Part shown: positions 25,602 through 34,040 of the stretch, one piece after another
How the letters are laid out: each line of letters opens with the position of its first letter
Position numbering within the stretch: position 1 is the stretch's first letter
Assembly (NCBI GenBank): GCA_903924765.1
Contig: CAIYCT010000459.1
Coordinates: 1-34,040 of the forward strand
DNA from: an uncultured Rhodospirillaceae bacterium
GTDB taxonomy: Bacteria; Pseudomonadota; Alphaproteobacteria; Rhodospirillales; Magnetospirillaceae
Direction: 5' to 3'
DNA: 34,040 bases
Position numbers and translations under genes: made by a program
The notes under the pieces: generated by a model
Told to the model about the DNA's origin: nothing
The model's database searches: none
What the model saw: the letters and a program-made list of their open reading frames with translations, nothing else

Positions 25602-27083
25602 TTGCCTAGTCGTATCAACGCAGGACAGTCCATTGTGCGGGTGCTGTTGGCTGCCGTTTGCTTAAGCGGATGCACGCTGCTCGACGACGGCAAACGGCTT
25701 TTGAATCAACCCGTCTTGCCCAATTTGTTTCACAACGAGCCCAGCAAGACCCAGCCGGTGGTGGATCAAACTCCGATATCTGATACTGCGCATGCCGCCG
25801 CCCCCGAGACGAAGCCGGACCAACTGAACTCGCCCGCCAGCCAATGGTGGCAAGCCTTTCATAACGACGAGCTCAACAAGCTTATCGACTTCGCCATGAA
25901 CAACAACCACGATCTTAAAGTGGCGATTTCCCGCATTGCCCAGGCCGAGGAAACCGCTAGGACCGCCGACGCGGCCCTTTATCCCACCGAGACCTTGACC
26001 CAAAGTCAAACGTCGGCTCGTAGCGCCGCGGCCACTTCGACCACCGGTTATTATCGCCTATCGACTATGAGCTTCAAAACCGCCTATGAATTGGATTTAT
26101 GGGGCAAGAACGGCTATGCGGCCGAATCCGCTTTGGCCTTGGCGCAAGCCAGCGTCCATTATCGCGAAGGCGTCGCGCTGACCTTGGCGTCCGACATCAG
26201 CAAAGCCTATGTGGATTACTTGGCCGAGACCGACCACATCGCCGTGGCCGAAGACAATGTGTCCAATGCCCGCAATTCCCTGCTAGCGGTCAAAACCCGC
26301 ATGGAGCAAGGCGACGCCACCCAAGTGGAGTTGCTCCAGCAGGAAACCACTGTTTCCAATGCGGAAGCCACCTTGTACGTCCACCGTCTGAACCGGGAAA
26401 AGGCCTTCAACAAACTGGCGGCCTTGATGGGCACCACCCCGTCGGAAATCTCCATTCAGGGCGGGACTCTCAGCAATTTGATTCCTCCCGATCTGGGTCC
26501 TGGCATTCCTTCGCAGCTTTTGTGCCGCCGCCCCGACGTCCGCCGCGCCGAGGCCACCATGGTTGGCGCCGAACTGGACATCAAAGTGGCGCGGGCGAAA
26601 ATGCTGCCCGACATCACCTTCAGCTACGATTGGGGCCATTCTGCCTACTACATGCAGGCACTGATGCTGAACGAGACCAAATACGCCTCGCTCCTGTCCG
26701 AGATGACACAGCCCTTGTACGATGCGGGCAAGAACGCTGCCGGGGTTCGCCAAAATCGCGCCCGCTATATCGAATTGATCCAGACCTATCACCAGACCAT
26801 CATCGCCGCCGTACATGACGTCGAGGACGCTTTGGCGTCACTGCGACAGACTGGCGAGCAACGCAAGGCGCTGGTGCGAGCCTCCGGCTTCGCCAAACAG
26901 GCCTACGACATCAGCACCTACTCGTTCGACAAGCACGCCATTGACTTCCTAAGTCTGTTGGAAAGCCAACGCACCTTGTACACCACTCAAGACGCCGAGG
27001 TTTCAGCCCGATCCGATCTGTTCAAGGCCACAATCGACCTGTTCACCGCCCTGGGGGGCGGCTTGGAAGAACCACATTGTTGA
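25602..27083 (+). CDS. TolC/OprM-type outer-membrane efflux lipoprotein
   Basis: This 493-residue protein is the outer-membrane channel of a tripartite efflux pump (NodT/OprM group). The start is a TTG at 25602 with GGGGA upstream; the signal VRVLLAAVCLSGC ends in a lipobox cysteine at about residue 24. Two outer-membrane-efflux repeats follow, with NNNHDLKVAISRIAQAEETA and PLYDAGKNAAGVRQNRARY among typical segments, plus the RRPDVRRAEATMVGAELDI motif between halves. No inner-membrane pump or adaptor gene is adjacent; the RND permease near 32400 is 5 kb away on the other strand and need not be its partner. Confidence 0.88.
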   Translation: MPSRINAGQSIVRVLLAAVCLSGCTLLDDGKRLLNQPVLPNLFHNEPSKTQPVVDQTPISDTAHAAAPETKPDQLNSPASQWWQAFHNDELNKLIDFAMNNNHDLKVAISRIAQAEETARTADAALYPTETLTQSQTSARSAAATSTTGYYRLSTMSFKTAYELDLWGKNGYAAESALALAQASVHYREGVALTLASDISKAYVDYLAETDHIAVAEDNVSNARNSLLAVKTRMEQGDATQVELLQQETTVSNAEATLYVHRLNREKAFNKLAALMGTTPSEISIQGGTLSNLIPPDLGPGIPSQLLCRRPDVRRAEATMVGAELDIKVARAKMLPDITFSYDWGHSAYYMQALMLNETKYASLLSEMTQPLYDAGKNAAGVRQNRARYIELIQTYHQTIIAAVHDVEDALASLRQTGEQRKALVRASGFAKQAYDISTYSFDKHAIDFLSLLESQRTLYTTQDAEVSARSDLFKATIDLFTALGGGLEEPHC

Positions 27084-27115
27084 TTTAAATCTTCACCGTA
27101 CCTAGGAGAGCCGCC

Positions 27116-28261
27116 GTGGTCATTCCCTCCATACGCAATTTTTCGAGGGAAGCGCACGACCACAAGCATTATGCCCGCTTGGACGGCGATTGGTCGGTTG
27201 CGGTGGCTGACGTCATTTCCAGCACCAGTCTGGTGGCTCAGGGCCATGATCGGGAAATTAATTTCATCGCCGGCGCCATGGTCGCCGTGATGACCGCGAC
27301 CATGGGCACCGAGGAAACCCCCTGCGCCTGCCAATTCGGCGGCGACGGCGCAGTGGCCTTGATTCCCCCGCAAAAAACAGAATACGCCGCCCAAATCTTG
27401 CAAGCCTTGGCCCATTGGGCCAAAGAAGACTTTGGCATCCCCTTGCGTGTCGGCATGGTTCCGGTCAAGGCCTTGGATGCAGAGGGTCACGAAACCTTTG
27501 CCGCCCTCCATGATTTCGGCAACGGCAACGTGTTCGGGCTGTTCCTAGGCAGCGGCGTCCCCACCGCCGAGACTTGGGTCAAAGCCGACGCGCAATGGCG
27601 GCTGGACCCTGCGCCCGGCCCTTTGCCGGGGTTGGAAGAGCTGTCTTGCCGCTGGCGTCCTGTTCCCTCGGGTCGCGGCACGGTGCTGTGCTTGATCATC
27701 GATCCGGTCGAACAAGGCACCGCCGATCAATTGCTGTCCGAGATCGAAAGGGAATTGGGGACCATCGTGCCTCCCGCCAAAGCCGCCCCGCTCGGCAATC
27801 AAGAGCAATTGACCGTTTCTCTGCCCTCGATCCATGCGCTGAAAACGGAACTGACCACCGTGACTGGATGGGCCAAGGTCCCGCGTCTGCTGCGGGCATT
27901 GATCGGCATGATCGTGATGGGTGTCGTCCAATGGACCAAGGATCAAAAGATCGGCTGGTTGGATGTAGCGGCTTATAAACGAAGCCTGTCCGAGCGATCA
28001 GATTACCGCAAAATGGCGGGTGGCGTGCGGATGATCCTGGACGTATCGTCGGATGAAGCCGACAAAATCGAGATCATGTTGTCCCGTTTTGAAAATCAAG
28101 GCCTGATCCATTTTGGCACGGCCCGATCCGACGCCACCGTCATGACGTGCTTGGTGGGCAACTTCGCCGCTGACCGCCACATTCATTTTGTTGATGGCGA
28201 TGGGCTGGGCTATTGGCGCGCCGCGACTGTCCTTAAAGCCAAACTAAAAGCGAATGTTTGA
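27116..28261 (+). CDS. DUF3095-family protein with cyclase-like N-terminal domain
   Basis: This 381-residue soluble protein starts at a GTG with AGGAG seven bases upstream. The N-terminal part resembles a class III nucleotide cyclase core: VAVADVISSTSLV (Asp32) recalls the first metal-binding motif and CQFGGDGAVALIPP (Asp77) the second. The remainder, through to a C-terminal ILDVSSDEADKIEIMLSRFE, matches what I remember of DUF3095, whose function is unknown. Whether it makes cyclic nucleotides cannot be told from sequence. The gene lies 32 bases after the efflux lipoprotein and about 80 bases before the Hsp20 gene. Confidence 0.75.
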   Translation: MVIPSIRNFSREAHDHKHYARLDGDWSVAVADVISSTSLVAQGHDREINFIAGAMVAVMTATMGTEETPCACQFGGDGAVALIPPQKTEYAAQILQALAHWAKEDFGIPLRVGMVPVKALDAEGHETFAALHDFGNGNVFGLFLGSGVPTAETWVKADAQWRLDPAPGPLPGLEELSCRWRPVPSGRGTVLCLIIDPVEQGTADQLLSEIERELGTIVPPAKAAPLGNQEQLTVSLPSIHALKTELTTVTGWAKVPRLLRALIGMIVMGVVQWTKDQKIGWLDVAAYKRSLSERSDYRKMAGGVRMILDVSSDEADKIEIMLSRFENQGLIHFGTARSDATVMTCLVGNFAADRHIHFVDGDGLGYWRAATVLKAKLKANV

Positions 28262-28353
28262 TGACGGATTGAGCCACGTCATTGCGCACATTCATCGCCA
28301 ACGATAGAGTAGGTCTTACTTCATAAGCCCGTTAAACCTCAATGGAGACTATC

Positions 28354-28890
28354 ATGGCCCAAGAAGTTAAAACCACTGAAAATAAGACCGCCCCGGACAC
28401 CAAAAGCAGTGAGGGCTTCTGGGTGGGCAGCGCCGAGTTGCGCAAAGAGTTCGACCGCCTGTTCGATACGCTGATGCAACCAACATCATGGTTGCCCGGC
28501 AAATTAGCGAGCAGCGGGATACGTCCGCCCTGGAATTGGAATGTTTTTGCTGGCGGATTTTCGCCCGCCGTCGATTTCGAGGAAAAGGAAGCTCAGTTTG
28601 TCATCACCGCCGAAATTCCTGGGGTCGAGGCCAAAGACCTGAACGTGGACATAACCGGCGAAACCCTGACCATCACGGGCGAGAAAATCCAGGAAGAAGA
28701 ACAAAAGGACAAGAACTTCCATATCAAGGAACGTCATGTCGGTTCGTTCCAGCGATCTTTTCCGTTGCCACGCAAAGTCGATAGCGACAAGATCTCGGCG
28801 TCGTTCGACAAAGGCATTTTGACCATCGTCCTTCCCAAAACCAACGCGGGAAATTCGAACTCAAAAAAGGTGTCCATAACCACACCTTAA
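28354..28890 (+). CDS. Small heat-shock protein, Hsp20 family
   Basis: This 178-residue chaperone holds unfolding proteins for later refolding. Its alpha-crystallin domain (about 70-170) contains PAVDFEEKEAQFVITAEIPG, LNVDITGETLTITGEK, HVGSFQRSFPLP and the A-x-F-x-x-G-I-L signature (ASFDKGILTIVLPK); the C-terminal KKVSITTP includes a V-x-I anchor. The ATG at 28354 is preferred because GGAG lies five bases upstream; the ATG at 28342 overlaps that site. The usp gene follows 20 bases later, so both are probably on one transcript. Confidence 0.95.
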   Translation: MAQEVKTTENKTAPDTKSSEGFWVGSAELRKEFDRLFDTLMQPTSWLPGKLASSGIRPPWNWNVFAGGFSPAVDFEEKEAQFVITAEIPGVEAKDLNVDITGETLTITGEKIQEEEQKDKNFHIKERHVGSFQRSFPLPRKVDSDKISASFDKGILTIVLPKTNAGNSNSKKVSITTP

Positions 28891-28910
28891 ATTCTGCAAG
28901 CGAGGCCGCC

Positions 28911-29723
28911 ATGAAATCCGTCCTAATCCATTTAACCGATGGCAACGGCTTGAGTCCTTGCGTTAACGCGGGACTCCTCTTGGCGGCTCGATTCGATGCC
29001 AAGGTGCGGGGGGTTTATGCCATCCCGTCCTTGGCGGCATCGTTTTGGGGATCGGAATCCGCCGAATTTATTCCGACGCTTGAGAATCAACTGCGCAAGA
29101 CAGCAGAATTCACCTTGACCAAGTTCAAGGAATTGACCGCTAACAGCTCACTGACTATCGACCACAAACTGCTGGAAAATGCCTTCTTGTCGTCCATCGC
29201 CGAAGAAAGTTTCGGCCATGACGTGATGGTCGCCACACAATTGCGGAAATCACCGGAAACCATGGTGGAAATGGAATATCAAGCGCCGGATTTGGTGGTG
29301 GTCAGCGCGTGTCCGACGCTGGTTGTTCCCAAGGAATTCAAGGCCGAGGTCATCGGCGAGCGCATTGTCATCGCCTGGAACAACAGTCGCGAGGCCAGTC
29401 GCGCCATACGCGACGCGCTGCCGTTGTTGAAGAAAGCTCAATCCGTCGTCGTCGCGCATGTGTCACCCAACCATCACGACCCAGTCACTGCCTGTCAAGC
29501 GAGCGAGTATCTACACAATCACGCCATCCCCCATACTGTGGTGATGCGACAATCGCCAACCCATGCCGTCACCGCGCCGCTGTTGGACATCGTCGCCGAG
29601 CACAAGTCGGATTTACTGGTCATGGGGGCCTGGGGACATTCCCGGCTGCGCGAGCTAGTCTTGGGCGGGGTTACTCGGGAAATACTCGATCAACTGAGCA
29701 TACCGGCGTTGATGAGCCATTAA
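28911..29723 (+). CDS. UspA-family universal stress protein, tandem domain
   Basis: This 270-residue protein has two Usp-like halves. The C-terminal half (about 145-270) contains RIVIAWNNSREASRAIRDAL and the nucleotide-binding loop VMGAWGHSRLRELVLGGVTR, close to the G-2X-G-9X-G-[S/T] pattern. The N-terminal half keeps the fold (SVLIHLTDGNGLSPC) but lacks that loop. It sits 20 bases after hsp20 and probably serves general stress protection. Confidence 0.88.
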   Translation: MKSVLIHLTDGNGLSPCVNAGLLLAARFDAKVRGVYAIPSLAASFWGSESAEFIPTLENQLRKTAEFTLTKFKELTANSSLTIDHKLLENAFLSSIAEESFGHDVMVATQLRKSPETMVEMEYQAPDLVVVSACPTLVVPKEFKAEVIGERIVIAWNNSREASRAIRDALPLLKKAQSVVVAHVSPNHHDPVTACQASEYLHNHAIPHTVVMRQSPTHAVTAPLLDIVAEHKSDLLVMGAWGHSRLRELVLGGVTREILDQLSIPALMSH

Positions 29724-29754
29724 TCGGCTTATCCACCCGCCCCATAGAGATCGC

Positions 29755-30177
29755 CTAGGTCTCGTCGCGATGAGTGCGTTCCAGGCGCTCGTGGCGTTCC
29801 TGGGCCTCGATGGACAGGGTGGCGATGGGACGAGCGTCCAGTCGGCGCACGCCGATGGGTTCGCCGCTTTCTTCGCAAAACCCGTACGTGCCTTCCAGGA
29901 TCCGCTCCAACGCGGCATCGATCTTGGAAATCAGCTTGCGCTCGCGATCGCGAGTGCGCAGTTCCAGTGCCCGGTCGGTTTCAGTGGTGGCGCGATCGGC
30001 AAGGTCCGCTTCCTGTGCTCCGCCTTCTTGCTGAAGATGACTAAGGGTCTGATCGGATTCGCGCAATAGCTCTTCCCGCCATGCCAAGAGCTTCTGACGG
30101 AAATATTCCTTCATGATCTCGTTCATGAAAGGCTCGGCATCGGTAGGCTGATATCCAGACGGTAGTTTGATCGACAT
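29755..30177 (-). CDS. dksA: DksA/TraR-family transcription factor with one-cysteine finger
   Basis: This 140-residue protein binds the RNA-polymerase secondary channel and works with ppGpp. The coiled-coil region carries the tip motif DLADRATTETD, with Asp58, Asp61 and Ala63 at the spacing of the essential DxxDxA tip in E. coli DksA. The finger region FCEESGEPIGVRRLDARPI retains only Cys101 of the four zinc cysteines, a pattern I recall as normal for alphaproteobacterial DksA. The start at 30177 has GAGGG upstream; an in-frame start at 30243 would add 22 unlikely residues. It follows the hybrid kinase by 72 bases. Confidence 0.9.
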   Translation of the reverse strand: MSIKLPSGYQPTDAEPFMNEIMKEYFRQKLLAWREELLRESDQTLSHLQQEGGAQEADLADRATTETDRALELRTRDRERKLISKIDAALERILEGTYGFCEESGEPIGVRRLDARPIATLSIEAQERHERLERTHRDET

Positions 30178-30249
30178 TCTAATCCCTCTCAAGTGAGCGG
30201 AATATATGGACTTGATCACCCTATCGCAAGACAAGAAGCGCAAAAAACA

Positions 30250-32328
30250 TCAATTCGGTTTTGAATGCATGACCAAGGCCAAGGCCTGTAGCAATTGCTT
30301 GGCGGTCAAGGGCTTATAAAGCAGCAGCGAGGCGCCGTGCAGCTTCGCCGTGCTTTCGGTGATGGTCTCGTCGTAGCCGGTGCAAATGATACAAGTCACT
30401 TCCGGATTGATGGTTTTGATCTGGCGGACCAGATCCTGGCCGCGTAGATTGGGCATGACCTGATCGGAGATCACCAAATCCCAGCGTTCAGGGTCTTTCT
30501 TGAACGCTTCCAACGCCTGCACCGGGTCGCTAAAATGCGCCACCTGCCAGCCCTTGCGGGCCATCAGTTGGGCCATCATGTCGCCAAAGCTTTCATCGTC
30601 ATCGACGACGATGACTTGACCCGGCGAAACGTCATGGACGATTTCCGATTGCTCTAAAACAGTCTCGCCTTCAATAGGGAAGCCCGGAAGAATGATGCGG
30701 ATCTCCGTACCTAATCCGAGGCGCGAGCGGATGACCACCGCGCCGCCATGCTCCAAGACAATGCCGTGAACCACCGACAGCCCCAAGCCCGTTCCCTTGC
30801 CCAATTCCTTGGTGGTGAAAAAGGGGTCGAAAATGCGGGCGATATTCTCCTTGTCCATGCCCAACCCGCTGTCGGAGACCAACAAGACCGCATGGGGAAC
30901 GTCCTGGCTTGCGGCGCCAACCATGCCCACCACCATGCCGTCGGGCTCGGTCCAGACGTCCACGGTGGGCGCGGAGCCGGGCACCCGACATGCCAATTTG
31001 GCCAGCCACGGAGAGCTGCGGCTCATGGCTTCAACCTGTATGCTAATTCGGCCCACGTCGCCTTCCAGAGCGTCGCGGGCGTTCATGCACAGATTGAGCA
31101 GCACTTGCCCCAACTGTGTCCGATCCGCCTCGACCATCAGGCCGATGGGATCGGTTAGGATGTCGATAGTTACCGATGCGGGCACCGCCACCCGAATCAG
31201 CGCATCGCTGTCTTGGACCACGTCTTCCAACCGCAACCGTCTCCTGACCGCGCCGGTCTGGCGGGCGAAGGACAGAATTTGCGCCACCATGCCTTTGCCG
31301 CGATCCGCCGCGTCCAGGATCAAATTGGCATTGCGGAAAGCGGGATGGCCTGGTCCCACATCCTCGGCGACGAATTGGGCGAATCCAAAGATGGCGCCCA
31401 ACAAATTATTAAAATCGTGCGCAATGCCACCAGACAATCGGCCCAACGATTCCAACTTTCGCGCTTCCTGCATCTGCCGTTCCAGACGGGTATATTCCTG
31501 CTGCCGCCATTGCAGCTCGCGCCGGACTTCCATCTCTTGGGTGATGTCCAAGATCATGCCTTCGCACACGACCCCGCCGCCGCGATGCTCCACCGGCGAA
31601 ATTCGCACATCAGACCAATACATGCTGCCATCAGGACGGAAAACCCGGATGCGATCCCGATAGCGCTCTCCCAACAGCAACCGACCTCGCGCCTTGGCGA
31701 TCAGCTTTCTGTCTTCGGGGTGAACCCACGCCAACATGGATTCCGGTTGGCCGAAGGTGGCCTCGAACCGGTTCAAACCGGTCAGGCGTTCCGCGCCTTC
31801 GCTTAAGAACAACAATTCGATGCGCGTGGGCGTGCAAAACAGGCTGAAGATCACGCCGGGGAAATTGTCCAACATGGCCTGAAGATGGGTGACGTTGTCG
31901 CGGATCTCGTCCTTCAGCTCCTTGAGCCGGGTTACGTCGGTGGCGGTGCCGATATAGCTGAGATAAACCCCGTCAGTATCGAAGCTAGGCACCAGATGGA
32001 CGTTGACCCAACACACGGTTCCGTCCGGATTCAGGAACCGACAATCGAGATTGGAGAATTCGCGGTGGGCACACACATCCTCCCACTTCGTAAGAATTTG
32101 CTCCCGGTCTTCCGGGTGCAAGGCATCCTTCCACCCCATGCCCCAGAACTCTTCGCGGGTCACGCCCGCAAACCTCAGCATCTGGTCGTTGACGTAAAAG
32201 ATGCCTGCCTCTTCGTCCATTTCGAAGATGCCAACCGGCAACATTTCAATGATGTTTGTCTGCTGCGCTCCGCTATGGGCGACGACCAACCTGGATGCCA
32301 ATTGTCCTTTGTCGGTCTCGTCACTCAT
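30250..32328 (-). CDS. PAS-PAS hybrid sensor histidine kinase with C-terminal receiver
   Basis: This 692-residue protein has no membrane segments. Two PAS/PAC modules (about 26-140 and 150-270) end in the typical TDVTRLKEL and LDITQEMEV. The kinase core has His304 in RLSGGIAHDFNNLLGA, the ATPase G1 SDSGLGMD and the FFTTKELGKGTGLGLS stretch. A receiver (about 571-692) follows with DDDESFG, Asp622 in LVISDQVMPN and Lys672 in LLYKPL. This HDFNN-type architecture is common in Rhodospirillales. A separate phosphotransfer protein is expected elsewhere. Some sequence between the H-box and G1 is Met/Trp-rich and unusual (about 440-475). Confidence 0.93.
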   Translation of the reverse strand: MSDETDKGQLASRLVVAHSGAQQTNIIEMLPVGIFEMDEEAGIFYVNDQMLRFAGVTREEFWGMGWKDALHPEDREQILTKWEDVCAHREFSNLDCRFLNPDGTVCWVNVHLVPSFDTDGVYLSYIGTATDVTRLKELKDEIRDNVTHLQAMLDNFPGVIFSLFCTPTRIELLFLSEGAERLTGLNRFEATFGQPESMLAWVHPEDRKLIAKARGRLLLGERYRDRIRVFRPDGSMYWSDVRISPVEHRGGGVVCEGMILDITQEMEVRRELQWRQQEYTRLERQMQEARKLESLGRLSGGIAHDFNNLLGAIFGFAQFVAEDVGPGHPAFRNANLILDAADRGKGMVAQILSFARQTGAVRRRLRLEDVVQDSDALIRVAVPASVTIDILTDPIGLMVEADRTQLGQVLLNLCMNARDALEGDVGRISIQVEAMSRSSPWLAKLACRVPGSAPTVDVWTEPDGMVVGMVGAASQDVPHAVLLVSDSGLGMDKENIARIFDPFFTTKELGKGTGLGLSVVHGIVLEHGGAVVIRSRLGLGTEIRIILPGFPIEGETVLEQSEIVHDVSPGQVIVVDDDESFGDMMAQLMARKGWQVAHFSDPVQALEAFKKDPERWDLVISDQVMPNLRGQDLVRQIKTINPEVTCIICTGYDETITESTAKLHGASLLLYKPLTAKQLLQALALVMHSKPN

Positions 32329-32394
32329 GCTTGAGGAAGCCTCTTCTTTTTGGCCAGTGCTCCGTCAGAATCTGCTCTTAAAGAGTTGGCTTGT

Positions 32395-34040
32395 CTATGT
32401 TCTTTTGTGGAAAACCCGTTCGAAGAACAGGTAGATGATCGGGGTTGTGAACAGCGTCAAGGCTTGGCTGACCAGCAATCCGCCGACCATGGAAATGCCC
32501 AAGGGCTGACGGAACTCCGATCCCGTGCCCGTGCCCAACGCCAATGGCAACCCACCCAAAATCGCCGCCATGGTGGTCATCATGATCGGTCGGAACCGTT
32601 GCAGACTGGCTTGCCGGATGGCGTCTACGGGCGACAACCCCTGGGTCTTCTGCGCCTGAATGGCGAAATCGACGATCATGATGCCGTTTTTCTTGACGAT
32701 GCCGATCAGCAGCAAAATGCCGATCAACGCGATGACCGACATGTCCTGGTGAAACAGCATCAAAAACAACAACGCGCCAGCCCCCGCCGACGGCAAAGTC
32801 GACAGAATGGTCAAAGGATGCACGAAGCTTTCATACAGCATACCCAGGATAATATAGACCGCTACCAAAGCCGCGACGATCAAATAGGGGATGGTCACCA
32901 GCGAATCCTGGAAGGCTTGCGCCGTGCCCTGAAACGTCCCCACCAGGGTGGCGGGCGTGCCCATCTCCTGCTCGGCAACCTTGATGGCATCGACCGCTTG
33001 ACCCAGGGCCACGCCCGGACGCAGGTTGAACGACAAAGTGACGGCCGGGAACTGGCCTTGATGGTTGACCGACAACTGATTGACCGGCTGCATGTCGATC
33101 TTGACGAAAGTGGACAACGGCACCTGCTGCCCGGTCACAGGCGAGCGGATATAGATTTTGTCCAATGATCCGGGGTCGCCCTGCAAGGACGGCAGGATTT
33201 CCTCGATCACATGATAGGCGTTGAGCTGGGTGAAATATTGAGCCACTTGGCGTTGGCCGAATGCGTCGTACAAAGTGTCATCGACCACTTGCGGAGTGAT
33301 GCCGAACCGCGAGGCCTGGGCCCGATCAATGGTCAAGGTGGCGGTCGCGCCATTGATCTGTTGATCGGTCGCTAAATCCTGCAATTGCGGCAAGGCCCGC
33401 AACCGATCAAGAATCTTGGGTGCCCAAGCCTTGATCTCGTCCAAATTTGAATCTTGCAAGGTGAACTGATACTGAGTCCGGCTAAGGCGTCCGCCGATGT
33501 TGATGTCTTGCGGAACTTGCATGAACATGGCGATTCCGGGAACCGACGAAACCTTGTTCCGCAGTCGGTTCATCACCTCATAGGCCGATGCAGTCCGCTG
33601 GGACTTGGGCTTAAGACCGATAAAAACGCGGCCATTGTTCAAGGTCTGAACAGTGGGACCGCCAGCGCCGATGCCCCCGGCCCAACCGGCCACGTCGGGA
33701 TCGCTCTCCACCACATCGGCGATTTGCCTGTAATAGCGCTTCATCTGTTCGAACGACACGTCTTGCGAGGTGTCGATCACCCCAAACATAACTCCGGTGT
33801 CCTGCTGGGGAAAAAAGCCCTTGGGAATGATCGTGAACATCCACACCGTCACGACCAAGGTGGCCAAGAAGCCATACAAGGTGGCCTTTTGGTGGCGCAG
33901 GACGAAATCCAATCCGTGCTCATAATGACGGATCAACGCCTCGAACGCCCGTTCGAACGCCATGTACAACCGTCCGTGGGCTCGGCTATGCTCGGACTTA
34001 AGCACTCGGGCGCACATCATCGGCGTCAGGGTCAACGACA
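32395..34040 (-). CDS. RND-family multidrug efflux permease, C-terminal part
   Basis: The reverse strand is open to the window edge, so only about the last 548 of the usual ~1030 residues are present; a TTG near 34035 is internal, not a start. SLTLTPMMCARVLK marks the end of transmembrane helix 6 of the first half, as in MdtB/MdtC-type pumps. The second periplasmic domain (about 90-350 of the visible part) and helices 8-12 follow, with VYIILGMLYESFVHPLTILS, GIVKKNGIMIVDFAI and RFRPIMMTTMAAILGGLPLA. It pumps drugs, bile-salt-like or other amphiphilic compounds using protons. Adaptor and companion subunits are presumably upstream, outside the window. Confidence 0.94.
   Translation of the reverse strand, partial: SLTLTPMMCARVLKSEHSRAHGRLYMAFERAFEALIRHYEHGLDFVLRHQKATLYGFLATLVVTVWMFTIIPKGFFPQQDTGVMFGVIDTSQDVSFEQMKRYYRQIADVVESDPDVAGWAGGIGAGGPTVQTLNNGRVFIGLKPKSQRTASAYEVMNRLRNKVSSVPGIAMFMQVPQDINIGGRLSRTQYQFTLQDSNLDEIKAWAPKILDRLRALPQLQDLATDQQINGATATLTIDRAQASRFGITPQVVDDTLYDAFGQRQVAQYFTQLNAYHVIEEILPSLQGDPGSLDKIYIRSPVTGQQVPLSTFVKIDMQPVNQLSVNHQGQFPAVTLSFNLRPGVALGQAVDAIKVAEQEMGTPATLVGTFQGTAQAFQDSLVTIPYLIVAALVAVYIILGMLYESFVHPLTILSTLPSAGAGALLFLMLFHQDMSVIALIGILLLIGIVKKNGIMIVDFAIQAQKTQGLSPVDAIRQASLQRFRPIMMTTMAAILGGLPLALGTGTGSEFRQPLGISMVGGLLVSQALTLFTTPIIYLFFERVFHKRT

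Noticed and set aside
29755..30177. DksA-like protein as a degenerate, zinc-less protein
   Set aside because: Loss of finger cysteines looked odd, but I recall the single-Cys finger as the usual alphaproteobacterial form, and the coiled-coil tip residues are intact.
25602..34040. Outer-membrane efflux lipoprotein and RND permease as one operon
   Set aside because: They lie on opposite strands with six unrelated genes between; pairing cannot be inferred.

Overview
The window looks like a chromosomal segment of a Rhodospirillales-type alphaproteobacterium, roughly Magnetospirillum-like. This is an inference from several features: a circularly permuted two-piece tmRNA gene; an alphaproteobacterial SspB beside a class I fumarase; a DksA-type protein with a single cysteine in its finger; an IalB-family periplasmic protein; a formaldehyde-activating-enzyme homologue; and coding GC near 60%. 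No insertion sequence, tRNA, rRNA, CRISPR array or prophage was seen, and no magnetosome (mam) gene was recognised.

Layout. 1-4000: signalling. A soluble histidine kinase, a receiver-HDOD protein and a heme-binding-like beta-barrel protein form a leftward operon, and a receiver-LuxR regulator diverges from it. 4003-4779: an orphan single-pass membrane protein. 4933-8067: a NitT/TauT-type ABC transporter (fused double permease plus an ATPase with a C-terminal AAA-associated domain) without a visible binding protein. 8241-10708: permuted ssrA (tmRNA), then sspB, then fumarase, so the trans-translation tag and the adaptor that delivers tagged proteins to ClpXP are neighbours. 10721-14050: a membrane protein overlapping an MscS channel gene, then a pseudouridine synthase and a proline-rich SPOR-like lipoprotein facing them. 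14148-16566: modB, modC and a Fae homologue that appears to lack the catalytic histidine. 16488-17088: a MazE/MazF-type toxin-antitoxin pair whose toxin end overlaps fae antisense. 17148-18269: an Mrp/ApbC Fe-S carrier with a 12-histidine linker. 18395-21351: a GntP-type permease converging on scoA-scoB (3-oxoacid CoA-transferase), with a paired palindromic repeat between them. 21409-23080: rlmN and an IalB-like gene. 23267-27083: exported proteins (small beta-barrel candidate, Sel1-repeat protein, small Gly/Ser-rich protein) and a TolC/OprM-type lipoprotein. 27116-30177: DUF3095 cyclase-like protein, Hsp20, UspA-type protein and a DksA-like protein, a stress-flavoured block. 30250-34040: a PAS-rich hybrid histidine kinase and the C-terminal half of an RND efflux pump.

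The strongest items for a second look are the tmRNA-SspB neighbourhood with its unusual short tag, the Fae paralogue with Met in place of the catalytic His together with the stem-loop in its leader, the toxin reading into fae, the histidine tract of Mrp, and the two-armed palindromic repeat with co-varying stems. Family assignments rest on motif reading and memory of the families; no database search was run.
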